DNA from: Dacryopinax spathularia
Taxonomy: Eukaryota > Basidiomycota > Dacrymycetes > Dacrymycetales > Dacrymycetaceae
Assembly: GCA_037974965.1 (NCBI GenBank)
Contig: JBBPFI010000003.1
Location: 1 to 64,000, forward strand
Length of the DNA stretch: 64,000 bases
Direction: 5' to 3'
Part shown: positions 20,803 through 30,751 of the stretch, one piece after another
Layout: each line of letters begins with the position of its first letter
Position numbering within the stretch: position 1 is the first letter of the stretch
Translations under genes and position numbers: made by a program
The notes under the pieces: generated by a model
Told to the model about the DNA's origin: nothing
Database searches by the model: none
Seen by the model: the letters and a program-made list of their open reading frames with translations, nothing else

Positions 20803-22942
20803 GAGGTAATTGCTAGAATGCCCCGTGTCGGATTCGTAGTTGCTACAATACCCCGGGCGGGCACTATTTGCTAGAGTACCCCATCCCCAAAAAGCCTGCC
20901 CTAAGCAACCACCACAGGGTCGCTTGTGGTGGTAAGGAAGGAAGAGGTAAACAAGGGTCCGCACCTCCCAACGCGACGTGTTTAAATGCACGTTACCTCT
21001 CGTTCTGCAACCTTCTGCAACCTTCTTGATGGCAGATACTGCTGTTATGTCTACGCTTAAGGAAGGACAGTTCTTCAACACGCTAGATGAGGCCTCCTTT
21101 GCTCTTATTGACTACTGCAATGCACAAGGTGCTTCATGTCGAGTGAAACGCCGAGATCGCATTCGTCTCCAGATGATTTGCGATACTGTCGACTGCCCGT
21201 TTTCTGCAACTCTCCGGGCTCGAGGAGCGGTTTACGTACTGAAGACACTGGTGCCCAATCATACATGCCAGGGAGAGGTGAAGAAACCACGAGCTGCCAC
21301 AAGACGTGCCAAGTATGTCAATCACAAAGCTTCAACGATGCTGCTTCCCGGTCAAAATATCGCTCCGCAAGTAATCCAAGACCTTTTCTTGAAGCAAGAA
21401 ATCGAGCTCGATTACTTTGCAAGCTGGCGGGCTCAGCAACATCACGTTAACGAGTCAATTTCACAGCAAGTTGACGACTTTCAGAGGTTACCGGCATATG
21501 CAGAGCTTATCCGAAAATGCGACCCCGAGGCTTCGGTTGACCTTCACCTTGATGCAGAAAATGCTTTTCACTCGATATTCATCTGTCCCTCCGCCGCAAA
21601 ACATGCATGGACACATTTGCGCCCTTTTGTGGCTGTTGATGGCGCTTTTACGAAGACGGCATTCAAGTATATTCTTATGCTTGCAACAGCATATGACGCA
21701 AATGACCGCATTGTTACCTTGGCATGGGCACTGTCACGACAAGAAGATACTGCGACATGGCGATGGTTTCTCCGAAATCTTAAAGCCGCCCTCCCGCACC
21801 TTAACGAGCCCTCAACTGTTATTATATCGGATCGACAAAAAGGACTTCTGAATGGCATCGAGCTTGAGCTACCGCATGCTGCCGAAGCTTTTTGTGCCCG
21901 TCACCTTCTTGCGAATGCAGAATTGCATTTTGGCCGAGACGTCCGGCACCGATTCTGGCCACTTCTTCATGCCAAGACGGAAAAGCTCTTTCAAGAAGAG
22001 CTTGTCAAGCTTCACAATGTTAATCCGCCCGCTGCTGCTTATCTCAATGGGATCACGCATTCTCGATGGGCAATGTACGCCTTTTCAAAGCTGGCACGAC
22101 GCTTCGGAAAAGTCACCTCCAACTCTGTTGAAGCAATGAATGGAGTTTATGAAGAAGCACGACGTTATTCAGCACTTCACCTCCTCGCACATATTTGGCT
22201 GGATCAGATGACAAAGTTTGCGACAGCAGCGATGAATGCAGCAATGATCACGACCGAGTTTACCAGCATCGCTTATGAATTCTTGGCCAACGAAGCCGCA
22301 CATTCTGCCAAATATCTTCTCTGGCGCTCTACCCCATATTATGCACAAGTCAAATCACCAGACTCCGATAAGCCAGAAGAATATCGAGTCTTTCTGGATC
22401 CAACCAATGCAACGGGGGTGTGTGACTGCGGCGTTTTCCAAGAGCATCTTATTCCGTGTCGCCATGCAATCAAGCTATGTCGCCAATCAAACCTCGCACC
22501 ACGGGTCTTCATCAGCTCTTATTACTCCTCCAATACGCTCCGAGCAACATATAGCAAGCCTTATCCACCAATTCTTCTTTCGGAGCTGAGCAACGCCGAT
22601 AGCAGTATTCGCCCACCCCCAGAGAAAGAGACAAAAGGGCGACGAACGAGAAAGCGGAAAGAGGCATAAGGAACTGTAAATACTTGCTGAATAGCTTGAA
22701 ATTCATTATATTTTGTTACGTCAGAAATATAACTACCTCGGTCGCACAGTACAGAAAAATAGCGATAGCGAAGACCAGACCCTTGTGTGCATCTCTCTCC
22801 TGTACCACCACCATCTCGTTTGCACCCTTGTCAGTTGATTAGGGCCGGCTCTTTTTGACCGAGGGGTACTCTGGCAAATAGGGCCCGGGCAGGGTATTGT
22901 AGCAATTGCGCTCCCGACTTGGGGTAATCTAGCAATTACCTC
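20803..22942 (+). mobile_element. Mutator-like element (MULE), 2,140 bp, apparently complete
   Basis: The element is bounded by imperfect 80-bp terminal inverted repeats, 20803-20882 and 22863-22942, agreeing at about 66 of 80 positions. Outside them is a perfect 9-bp duplication. It holds one transposase gene in a single open frame. Each terminal repeat is built from three spaced modules of the form TTGCTA(G/C)A(A/G)T(A/G)CCCC. The insertion lies between the divergent NOSIP and glycyl-tRNA synthetase genes. Only 69 bases part its right duplication from the first synthetase ATG. The element's base composition is more AT-rich than the synthetase exons beside it. Confidence 0.95.
21029..22669 (+). 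CDS. MULE transposase, intact frame
   Basis: The first ATG of the long open frame is at 21029 and gives 546 residues without introns. Residues about 20-90 are a zinc-binding DNA-binding domain with CRVKRRDRIRLQMICD, CPFSATLRA and NHTC, a GCM/WRKY-like fold typical of MULEs. The DDE core has HLRPFVAVDGAFTKTAFKY (first Asp), TVIISDRQKGLLNGIE (second Asp) and FCARHLLANAELHFG, the C/H motif, with the third acidic residue expected near TSNSVEAMNGVYEEAR. A SWIM zinc finger closes it: VCDCGVFQEHLIPCRHAI. The C-terminus is a basic tail (KGRRTRKRK), a likely nuclear signal. No stop or frame break is visible, so the enzyme could be active. Confidence 0.93.
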   Translation: MADTAVMSTLKEGQFFNTLDEASFALIDYCNAQGASCRVKRRDRIRLQMICDTVDCPFSATLRARGAVYVLKTLVPNHTCQGEVKKPRAATRRAKYVNHKASTMLLPGQNIAPQVIQDLFLKQEIELDYFASWRAQQHHVNESISQQVDDFQRLPAYAELIRKCDPEASVDLHLDAENAFHSIFICPSAAKHAWTHLRPFVAVDGAFTKTAFKYILMLATAYDANDRIVTLAWALSRQEDTATWRWFLRNLKAALPHLNEPSTVIISDRQKGLLNGIELELPHAAEAFCARHLLANAELHFGRDVRHRFWPLLHAKTEKLFQEELVKLHNVNPPAAAYLNGITHSRWAMYAFSKLARRFGKVTSNSVEAMNGVYEEARRYSALHLLAHIWLDQMTKFATAAMNAAMITTEFTSIAYEFLANEAAHSAKYLLWRSTPYYAQVKSPDSDKPEEYRVFLDPTNATGVCDCGVFQEHLIPCRHAIKLCRQSNLAPRVFISSYYSSNTLRATYSKPYPPILLSELSNADSSIRPPPEKETKGRRTRKRKEA

Positions 22943-22951
22943 TCGTGAAAG
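22943..22951. repeat. 9-bp target site duplication, right copy
   Basis: TCGTGAAAG, identical to the left copy at 20794-20802. Confidence 0.93.
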
Positions 22952-23020
22952 TGAACGAAGGCGCGTATCGGTTGCGGTGGCTGCTGCTGCTGCTGCACGA
23001 CTCGACCCTCTGAGCGGTGT

Positions 23021-25378
23021 ATGCGAACATTCTTCCTTCGGGCACGCCCTCGCTTTACTTCATTCACTGCTTCATACCTCACCAGAACCTCGCTCACTAG
23101 GACCATACAGAAAGAATCACTCAATCGCCAGTGGACCAGGATGTCTTCCACTTCTGCCGCTGTCAAGAAAGACGCCCATCCGTTCAACCGCGAGACGCTG
23201 GAGGGCTTGCTCACAAAACGGTTCTTCTACACCCGAGCATTCGAGATCTACGGCGGTACGTCCCCCACCCTCTAACCTCCCTGTATCAGCGAGTGCTAAA
23301 TCCCTGCTGTAGGTGTCGCAGGCCTGTACGACTACGGCCCGCCCGGCTCGGCCTTGCAAGCCAATATCATCGAGTTCTGGCGCAAGCACTTTATTATCGA
23401 GGAGGAGATGCTCGAGCTCGACACGACGATCATGACTCTCTCGGACGTACTCAAGACGTCTGGCCATGTGGACAAGTTCGCCGATTGGATGGTGAAGGAT
23501 TCCAAGACGGGCGACGTGCTCCGTGCGGACCATTTGGTGGAGGGTGTGCTCGAGGCGAGGTTGAAGGGCGACAAAGAGGCGCGCGGCTTGAAGGAGGCCG
23601 CTGCTACGGAGGTCGATGCGGACAAGAAGAAGAAGCGGAAGAAGGACGTCAAGAGCGCCGCAGTCAAGCTGGAGGACGACGTCGTAGCTGAATACGAATC
23701 CATCTTGGCTCAGATCGACAACTACACCGGTCCGCAGCTGGGCGAGCTGATCAGGAAGCATAACATCACCAACCCCGATACGGGTAACGAAGTTGGCGAG
23801 CCGGTCGAGTTCAACCTCATGTTCGAATCCTCTATCGGCCCAACGGGTCAAATCAAGGGCTACCTCCGGCCCGAAACGGCGCAAGGCCACTTTGTCAACT
23901 TCCAGCGCTTACTCGAGTTCAACTATGGTCGTGTTCCTTTCGCTTCCGCCCAAATCGGCAGGAGCTTCAGGAACGAGATCTCTCCCCGATCCGGCTTGCT
24001 CCGTGTGCGCGAGTTCACCATGGCTGAAATTGAGCACTACGTCGACCCGCTGGACAAGCGGCATGCCCGATTCGACGAGGCTAAAGATATCACCCTCCAG
24101 CTCCTGCCAAAGGACGTCCAATCCCAGGGCAAGACCGACCTCGTACACATGACGATTGGCGAAGCAGTCGCCAAGAAGATAGTGGACAACGAGACGCTCG
24201 GCTACTTCCTCGGCCGTATCTACCTCTTCCTCACAAGGATCGGTATCAACCCTGCTCGCCTGAGGTTCCGCCAACATATGGCGAACGAGATGGCGCATTA
24301 TGCTGCCGACTGTTGGGATGCTGAGATTCATACTAGCTACGGCTGGATCGAGTGCGTTGGCTGTGCCGACCGCTCGGCTTATGACTTGACCGTGCACTCG
24401 AAGCGCACTGGCCAGAAGCTCGTCGTTAGGCAGGCGCTGCCAGAGCCGATCGTGGGCGAGAGGTGGACCGCTGAGATTGACAAGAAGCTGTTCGGCCCGA
24501 GGTTTAAGAAGGACGCCAAGGCGGTCGAGGACGGTATCATGGCTCTGGATGAGGAAGCACTTCTGAAGCTCAAGGTTGCTATAGCGAATGGGTAGATCGT
24601 ATTGCTTACTTTCTCAATCTGGCGCTGACGTCTTCATCAGTCCGGCTAAGCTGAAACTCGAAGACGGCCGCGAGTTTGAGATCACGTCCGACCTCCTCAC
24701 AATCTCCAAAAAGACGTTCAAGGAGACCGGTACGTATCTTTGACTCTCGCTTCTCAACTCTACTGACATTTTGCAGTCCGCGAGTTCACTCCGAACGTCA
24801 TCGAGCCATCATTCGGCCTCGGCCGTATCTTCTATGCCCTCCTCGAGCACGTCTTCTGGTGCCGAGAATCCGATAAGGACCGTGGTGTCCTCTCGCTCCC
24901 TTCTGCCGTTGCTCCTATCAAGGCACTCATCGTGCCAATCAGCTCGAATGACCAGTTCACTCCATTCACACGCCAGATCTGTATGTTGCTCATCGCCCAT
25001 TGCTTTCTGTTGATTTATCTTGTGCTTTAGCTGCCAAGTTACGGAAGGCTGGTGTTTCCTGCCGGGTGGATGACTCTAGCGCATCTATCGGCAAGAGATA
25101 CGCTCGGAATGATGAGCTGGGTACACCATTCGGCGTCACCGTCGACTTCGCTAGTACGTATCCTTCCGCACATCAAACACCTTGCAAGTAATTAATCACT
25201 TATTCCAGCTGTGCAAAACGGTACCATCACCCTCCGGGAGCGGGATACCACCGATCAACGCATCGGCAAGATCGACGAGGTCATCAAGGTCGTTATTGAC
25301 CTGGTGGACGGCACGATCGATTGGGCGCAAGCATGTGAGCGGCTACCAGCGTATACGGGTGTGCAGGATGTGGAGTAG
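23021..25378 (+). CDS. GRS1: Glycyl-tRNA synthetase, cytosolic and mitochondrial forms
   Basis: Six exons (23021-23255, 23313-24591, 24641-24729, 24777-24980, 25031-25153, 25209-25378) join in frame to 699 residues. Class II landmarks are [13 protein letters not shown] and GLYDYGPPG, the [15 protein letters not shown] motif, [18 protein letters not shown] (motif 2), [18 protein letters not shown], and [13 protein letters not shown] (motif 3 side). The anticodon-binding domain has [11 protein letters not shown] and [16 protein letters not shown]. Two in-frame ATGs stand out. The one at 23021 adds 40 residues rich in Arg, Ser, Thr and Phe with no acidic residue before position 30, a mitochondrial presequence. 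The one at 23141 begins [10 protein letters not shown], as in cytosolic forms. One gene probably feeds both compartments. The MULE ends 78 bases upstream of the first ATG. Confidence 0.95.
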
Positions 25379-25566
25379 GGAGAATTGCCCAAGAGTTAGA
25401 GTGTGCATGCATATATAATGAGATACGAATCATGGTCCAAGTGTGATCTGGAAACCAATATCACGGCAGCGGGCATATTGGTCTGCGAAGAAATCCAACC
25501 CCGAACGGGAGATAGATGCATAAATAGTGTTAGTGGGGGGAGAAGAGACAATGTCTACACAATCGT

Positions 25567-27528
25567 CTACACAATGTTTCTCCTGGGAGTGATGGAAAAT
25601 TGGAACGGTTTCGGGTGACTGTTGCAAGATGAGCAACCGATCGCTTGCGTCTTTGGACAGCCTTACACGATGAGGTTTCCGTCAAAGTCAATCGAGGAAG
25701 GCGTGATCTCATTGCCTGATTCGTCTAGTGCTTTCTTGATGTCGAAAGCCCACAAAAGACTTGCGGTAGCCAGGAACAACGCATTCAAGGCGAACTCCTT
25801 TCCAGGGCAGATTCTTCGGCCGAAACCGAAGACAGGGGGATCTGGCGCAGGAGGGCTATTCAGATACCGTTCTGGTCTGAAGGAATCTGGTTCGGGGTAT
25901 ACTCCGGGATCACGGCAAAGGTTCCTATCGACTGTAAGCCGTTATCGATCTCTCGAGGGTGGCCAAGACACCGACCATTGGTTACCGAAAATGTAGCTTC
26001 CTCGTGGTATAATACACCCTTTGTATTCAATATCCTGCGAAATTCTCAGCACGACGTTTACCCTTCAGTGGAGCAATCAGACCTCGGATACCATATGAGG
26101 CAGGCCTGCATGGCGCGTTCAGTCTGGGAAGTCTTATGTTGTTATGATTGAACTTACCGGAAGGTACGACCGGCCTCCACCGCAACGTCTCCTTGATCAC
26201 TGCATTCAAGTAAGGCAGTCGGCTTCGGTCTTCAAAGGTCGGTCCATTCTCGCCGACAGCGGCGTCCACTTCCGCTCGTGCACGCTTGTACACCTCAGGG
26301 CATAGGACCATGGCGAGGATAAACCAATGCAGGGTGAATGGCGTCTACGTCATAAGTCAACCTTAGTTTGTGGCAAACAAGCCTTGCAGCCTACCGTTTC
26401 CATGCCAGCACCACTACATAACACCTATATAAGCGATTCTGGAAGTTCGGAGAGGCCGCTCACTAGATCGCAAATGAAGTCCAGGCGATATCCTCGTCAG
26501 AGACACCACCCGTCTTGTCTCGCATCCGAATACAGCTAGCCACAAAACCGGCTTGGCTCTGGTCAAGACAGGTTGAGTGAACCCACTCGAAACGTAGCTA
26601 GGACACGCATACCTCGCCTTTCAAGCCCGGCTCAGACATACCCAAGAGGAACTCGTTGGTATCGTTGTACCAGCGCCGTCCAAATTGTTTCCACTTGCTC
26701 ACGCTCTCTGGGAGTATACCCAGGACTGGAATCAGGTTGACCAGGAACGTTGCAGGGGACATTGCGTCGCCGAGGTTTTGAACGAGCTCCGAGACCTTGG
26801 CGATTTTCTTCTCCTTATCGTCGCCTCCTGTACCTACGCCGTACATCGCTTCATACGTCAAAGAGCCGCTGAACTGGACCAGCTTCTTGCCGACGTCTAA
26901 CGGGTCCACGCCAACAAGTCTTCTCAACAGCTTCTGCGTCTCATCCTCGAATAGGGAGCGATAGTCGGCGAGAGCTCGGACGTTGAAGCTTTCATGCGCA
27001 AGACGTCGGCATCGTCGGCAACTGGGGATTCGATAAGACTGGGATATCGGGAGCGCGAAGGTTCTTACCGCTCGTCATATGGCTCCAAGCTGAACATCAT
27101 ATGGTGTAGCATATACTCGGCCTAGACCATGCTCAGCAAGCACGGTCGGCACATCTTGTCAACTAGCCAACCATCGGAGGTGCCGGCCTAGCACCCGTTT
27201 GACCGCCCATCTTCTCTAGGAGATCCGATGCCGCCTCAGCATTCGTCACGATAACGAACTTTTGCCCAACAGCTGAAAACCTAAAGAACCCCTCCTGTCC
27301 ATATTTCTTCGCCCAGTCATCTAATTTCAGAAAGAGAAGCTTAGGAGGCAGGTCGAGCGCCGAGCCCAGGATCGGCAGTCCGCGAGGACCGGGCAGAGGT
27401 CGGCCCTGACGTTGTTGCCTGTAGAACGTGAAGCCTAGCGCCAGCAAAGTACCGAGGACGACCCAAGCCAGCATGTTGGACGAAACAGCAGGACAAGCCA
27501 GCAAAATGGGAAGACAGAACAATGTCAT
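25567..27528 (-). CDS. Cytochrome P450 monooxygenase (CYP64/O-demethylase-like class)
   Basis: The start is ATG at 27528. At least nine exons can be joined in frame to TAG at 25567, about 500 residues. The N-terminus is a membrane anchor (MLAWVVLGTLLALGFTF) followed by the proline hinge PLPGPRGLPILGSALDLP. The I-helix shows GAGMETT with TPFTLHWFILAM after it. The K-helix ETLRWRP motif, LPHMVSEDIEYKGCIIPRG and RPERYL follow. The heme loop FGFGRRICPGKEFA carries the axial Cys. The end HPKPFQFSITPR is also typical. Apparent stops in genomic reading fall inside introns with good borders, for example the 25619-25666 intron, so the gene looks whole. It is probably ER-bound, with unknown substrate; no biosynthetic cluster partners are visible next to it. 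Confidence 0.9.
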
Positions 27529-28000
27529 AAGTCGCTAATGCCGATTCCAGCCTTTAACGAGCAACAGTGCGCCGGCAGTGCTACCTCTTTGGCTTGGCCG
27601 GCGTCTCCACCTGAAATCAGCAACAAATTTCGCACATTCCGCGAAGCCTCCATATGCCCATTCATTTCCAATAAGCCTCGAGCCCGCAGGTTCGTCCGCG
27701 GGTCAGAGTCCAAAGAAGCGTGGGAAGCGGTGGACGATGCACGCGACTGAAATTGACGTGTTCGGGCTTCGCCGAGTGAAGATGACAATTCATTGCATCG
27801 CCTTCAGGGTTACGGAGCGATGCTGATGCGCTGACCACGAGTAATATTTAGCTCGAAGGTAATGAATATCGCCAAGCTTCGGGCGGTGATGATTACACCA
27901 AGAAGGAGGGGAAGGGGTGGCAAGAAGACGTGTGGTACGCCATTATGAGTCTGCGGTGCTAGGGCGCAAAAGACAAGGCAACAATCGGATGTCGGCAGTA
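27529..28000. other. P450 upstream region, no gene seen
   Basis: About 470 bases up to the left end of the TA-flanked transposon. No supported frame; presumably the P450 promoter. Confidence 0.4.
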
Positions 28001-28070
28001 CTGTACGCGCGGGTGAAGGTGAACATGTAACCTGTAACGGACCCTAAATGTCAACTGCAAAAATGACTAT

Positions 28071-28100
28071 TGTAACACCTACTCCGGGGGAAAAGTCAAC
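28071..28100 (+). repeat. Subterminal direct repeat, left copy
   Basis: TGTAACACCTACTCCGGGGG followed by AAAAGTCAAC resembles 30539-30568 (TGTAACACCAATTCCGGCAG then AAAAGTCAAT) in the same orientation. Inside the transposon, possible transposase or host-factor sites. Confidence 0.7.
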
Positions 28101-28118
28101 TGGTATACTGAAACTAAT

Positions 28119-30369
28119 TTAGGCATTCTCTCGCCACCAGGCATTATTATAGAGGTTGCGGGCTGCATGGCGACGTGGCCGAGAATCTGCCTCAGCATTT
28201 ACTGGCCCAGTAGTCAATGGATCATCTGGTCGCTCTTCCAACTCTTCAAGCTGCTCGACCGAGTCTTCATCGTCAAGTGTTGCATCAGCATCGGTTGCTG
28301 GTATATCATCTTCAGTAACAGTGTCGCCAGCAGCTGGAATGTCGGCTTGTGCTTGATGAGGGAGGATGTCAAGGAAGAGAGCATGATCGGTGAAAGGAAG
28401 TGATTGGAGATACTGCCGGATTGGGTCACTTGTAAGGCAGTCGTATGAAAAGCGAATCTCGTCAAGTTCAGTGTTGCAGAGGCGCCAGGCATCCCGAATG
28501 ATTTCTGGCTGGTTGAGTGCCGCATGTGCTTTCAGTAGCCAGGAGACTGTGCGATTGCGGAGTGTAGGGAGCGATGTGTCAAGCATGATGGCAGAAGGGG
28601 GGATGTCGTCCTGTAGCTGGACCAGTGTTTCATCGGCCACATCTGCTAGTGCCGACTGGCGGATATGACGCTTGAGGCGCTGCTGGAGCCCAACGTCTGC
28701 TGGCTGCCAAACACCAGTGCAGCTCGCTGGGATATACTGGAGAAGAATCCAGGGATGCTCCAGCCGCATCCAATCGCGAAATTCCTGGCTGCGGTGGACA
28801 GAGTATACATCGATTATCCATAGGCATCGGGAGGTATGATCACGCCCATGTTGCTCATTGATTGCATGCAGATAAGGAACCAGCAGATCGGTCACAAAGA
28901 TCTTCAGGGTTTCAAAGTTGGTCCAGTACGTTGAGGAACATGACGGTGTGAAGATGTGCCCTTGCCGGTATGCTTCAGCCAGTGTTGAATGACGAGTATC
29001 ATTGCTGAATGGAAGGGAGCGATTGCTGGAGCCTTTCCATATGCATTGAAATGGGAGCATCGTCCCATCCATACCCAGACTGGTCATGATTGTGCACGCT
29101 CGTTTCTCTTCTTTCCCCAAGACATCAACTTGCTTTGAGCCAGTCGGTGCATATGTACAGTCGCCACCATGCTGGAGCAGAAGCTGGGTTTCATCGGAAT
29201 TGATTACACCAGCTGCTGGGATATCGAAGTACTGGATGGCATAGGCTGCTCGGAGTGCCGCTTTGCGTGTGAGCTGACGCCAGTCTGCTGGAAGCTTGTG
29301 TGCCGCTTTGGTAGCCTGCCGGAGTGACCACCCCAACTGGTCATGGAGAAATTGCCGGACAAACCATGGTGAAGCACGGAATGGTCGACCAGTTTGCAAG
29401 CATTTCCGCTCAAAGACTTCATGACATCCGCTTGAGATATGTCCAATGATGATGCCACGAGCAGTACCAGCTGATATTGGTATGCCAGCTTCACGCAGTC
29501 GGATAAGCTGGAGTTTGATGGCATCATGCACATCCGGGTATTGCGACTGGGATTTCATAAGGTCATGCTAAACCAGTAAAGTAAGGACATACCAAAACCC
29601 GTGATGAGCCAGTAGCATTATATACTGGTGCGGAACCACGACTTGCAGCAGCCAGAACTGCAGGTGTCCACCCTATACCATCAGGCTGATTGATCCAGCG
29701 ACGGATGGTTGTTGTTGTTAAGTGGTGCTGGAAGACATCGGGATTGCTTTGCTGAAGAACTCGGAGAATAGATGTTGGTGACCAGCCAGCCTTTTGCTGC
29801 GCAGCAACGATCTGCTGCCAGAGGAAGGGGGCTTGCCAATTGATATTCCGAGCATCGGTTGCAAGACGAGCTCGCTTTCGGGCTGGCAGACCAGTGCGCT
29901 GAAAGGACCGGTATGGACGTGATAGCTCAGCCAGCTTTGCTGATTCAATCGATGCTGGATCACTGCTGGCAAGTACATCGTCTTCAGAATCACTATCGCT
30001 TTCACTGAACACGGCATTAAGAAGCTATGCAAGCATTAGTTACTGGTAATCATAATAGTGCAGCACACGCACTCGCTGATATCGCTTCCCTGGTTTGGGA
30101 CAGATGCCCAGTGCTCGCTCCAGCCTCACTCTTTCTCTATACCGCTGCACCCGGTCCTTCACTTGCACACGCTTCTCCTGCTGAGCTTTCACCGCTTGCT
30201 GGGCAGCCAGCATTCGCTGCTGTTCTCGCTCGGACTGGTTGGCTTCGATGTGTGCACTGGTTTGCTGGAGGTAGTCGTGCCGGCTAATAACTGGGAAGTA
30301 GTCCAGCATCCCTTGGGGCGAGTAGCCGCGGTCTGAAAGTGAGGAAGTGGGAGTGCTTGGAAGCCACAT
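28119..30369 (-). CDS. DDE_1-type transposase, three exons, intact frame
   Basis: Exons 30369-30044, 30004-29593 and 29546-28119 join in frame (introns of 39 and 46 bases) to about 721 residues. The first exon is basic and Gln/Arg-rich with a predicted coiled coil (VKAQQEKRVQVKDRVQRYRE). The second holds an acidic patch and a helix-turn-helix-like segment (GWSPTSILRVLQQSNPDVF). The third has a second DNA-binding region (HDQLGWSLRQATKAAHKLP) and the catalytic core: AAGVINSDETQLLL (first Asp), LGKEEKRACTIMTS, CLWIIDVYSVHRSQEFRDW (second Asp), and IPASCTGVWQPADVGLQ (third acidic residue, an Asp). The IDVxSVHRS and CTGVxQPxDVGxQ motifs define a DDE family common in mushrooms. The C-terminal tail is acidic. 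Confidence 0.92.
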
Positions 30370-30538
30370 CTGAGGTCGTATTGAGAGGATTGGTTGCTGG
30401 CACCCATCAGACTCTTGTGCCTCATTTTATAGGAGTTGGGTTGGGTCGGTGATACCGGGTAATCAGCGTGCACAGACCAGCAAAACAAGCCCAATCAATG
30501 AGAGGTATGGATCACGAGTTTTGTGCGCTGTTGATTAA

Positions 30539-30568
30539 TGTAACACCAATTCCGGCAGAAAAGTCAAT
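30539..30568 (+). repeat. Subterminal direct repeat, right copy
   Basis: Partner of the repeat at 28071-28100, same strand, about five differences over 30 bases. Confidence 0.7.
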
Positions 30569-30751
30569 GGTCAATATGATATGTACCTCCGCCTGGAATA
30601 GGGTTGCCGGAGCCAATAGTCACCTTCACCCGCGCGTACAGTAGCATTAAGAACCTCTCAGAATGTGGCGGAGGACGCCACAGGCACCTCCATGCTAACC
30701 ATCACGGAATCGACAAATCCAGCGAAAGAAAGCGGGCCACATCCACCGCGA

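Larger units (their letters stand above)
28001..30641 (-). mobile_element. TA-flanked DDE transposon (Tc1/mariner/pogo-like), about 2.64 kb, apparently complete
   Basis: Perfect 22-bp terminal inverted repeats, CTGTACGCGCGGGTGAAGGT then GA, lie at 28001-28022 and (complement) 30620-30641. Both are flanked outside by TA (27999-28000, 30642-30643). The element carries one three-exon transposase gene on the minus strand. A pair of about 30-base direct repeats, TGTAACACC...TCCGG...GAAAAGTCAA, sits subterminally at 28071-28100 and 30539-30568. The perfect terminal repeats and unbroken coding frame suggest a young copy. It landed between the P450 promoter and the 3' end of DBP9, 110 bases from the DBP9 stop. 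Confidence 0.93.

Noticed and set aside
20978-21028. Upstream extension of the MULE transposase to 20978
   Set aside because: That codon is GTG; the first ATG in frame is at 21029 and the extra residues match no transposase N-terminus.
25567-27528. P450 as a pseudogene because of several genomic stops
   Set aside because: Each stop falls in an intron of normal size with GT and AG borders, and the joined exons restore all P450 motifs in one frame.
30040-30369. Separate small gene upstream of the transposase
   Set aside because: It joins in frame to the next exon through a 39-base intron and lies inside the terminal repeats, so it is the first transposase exon.
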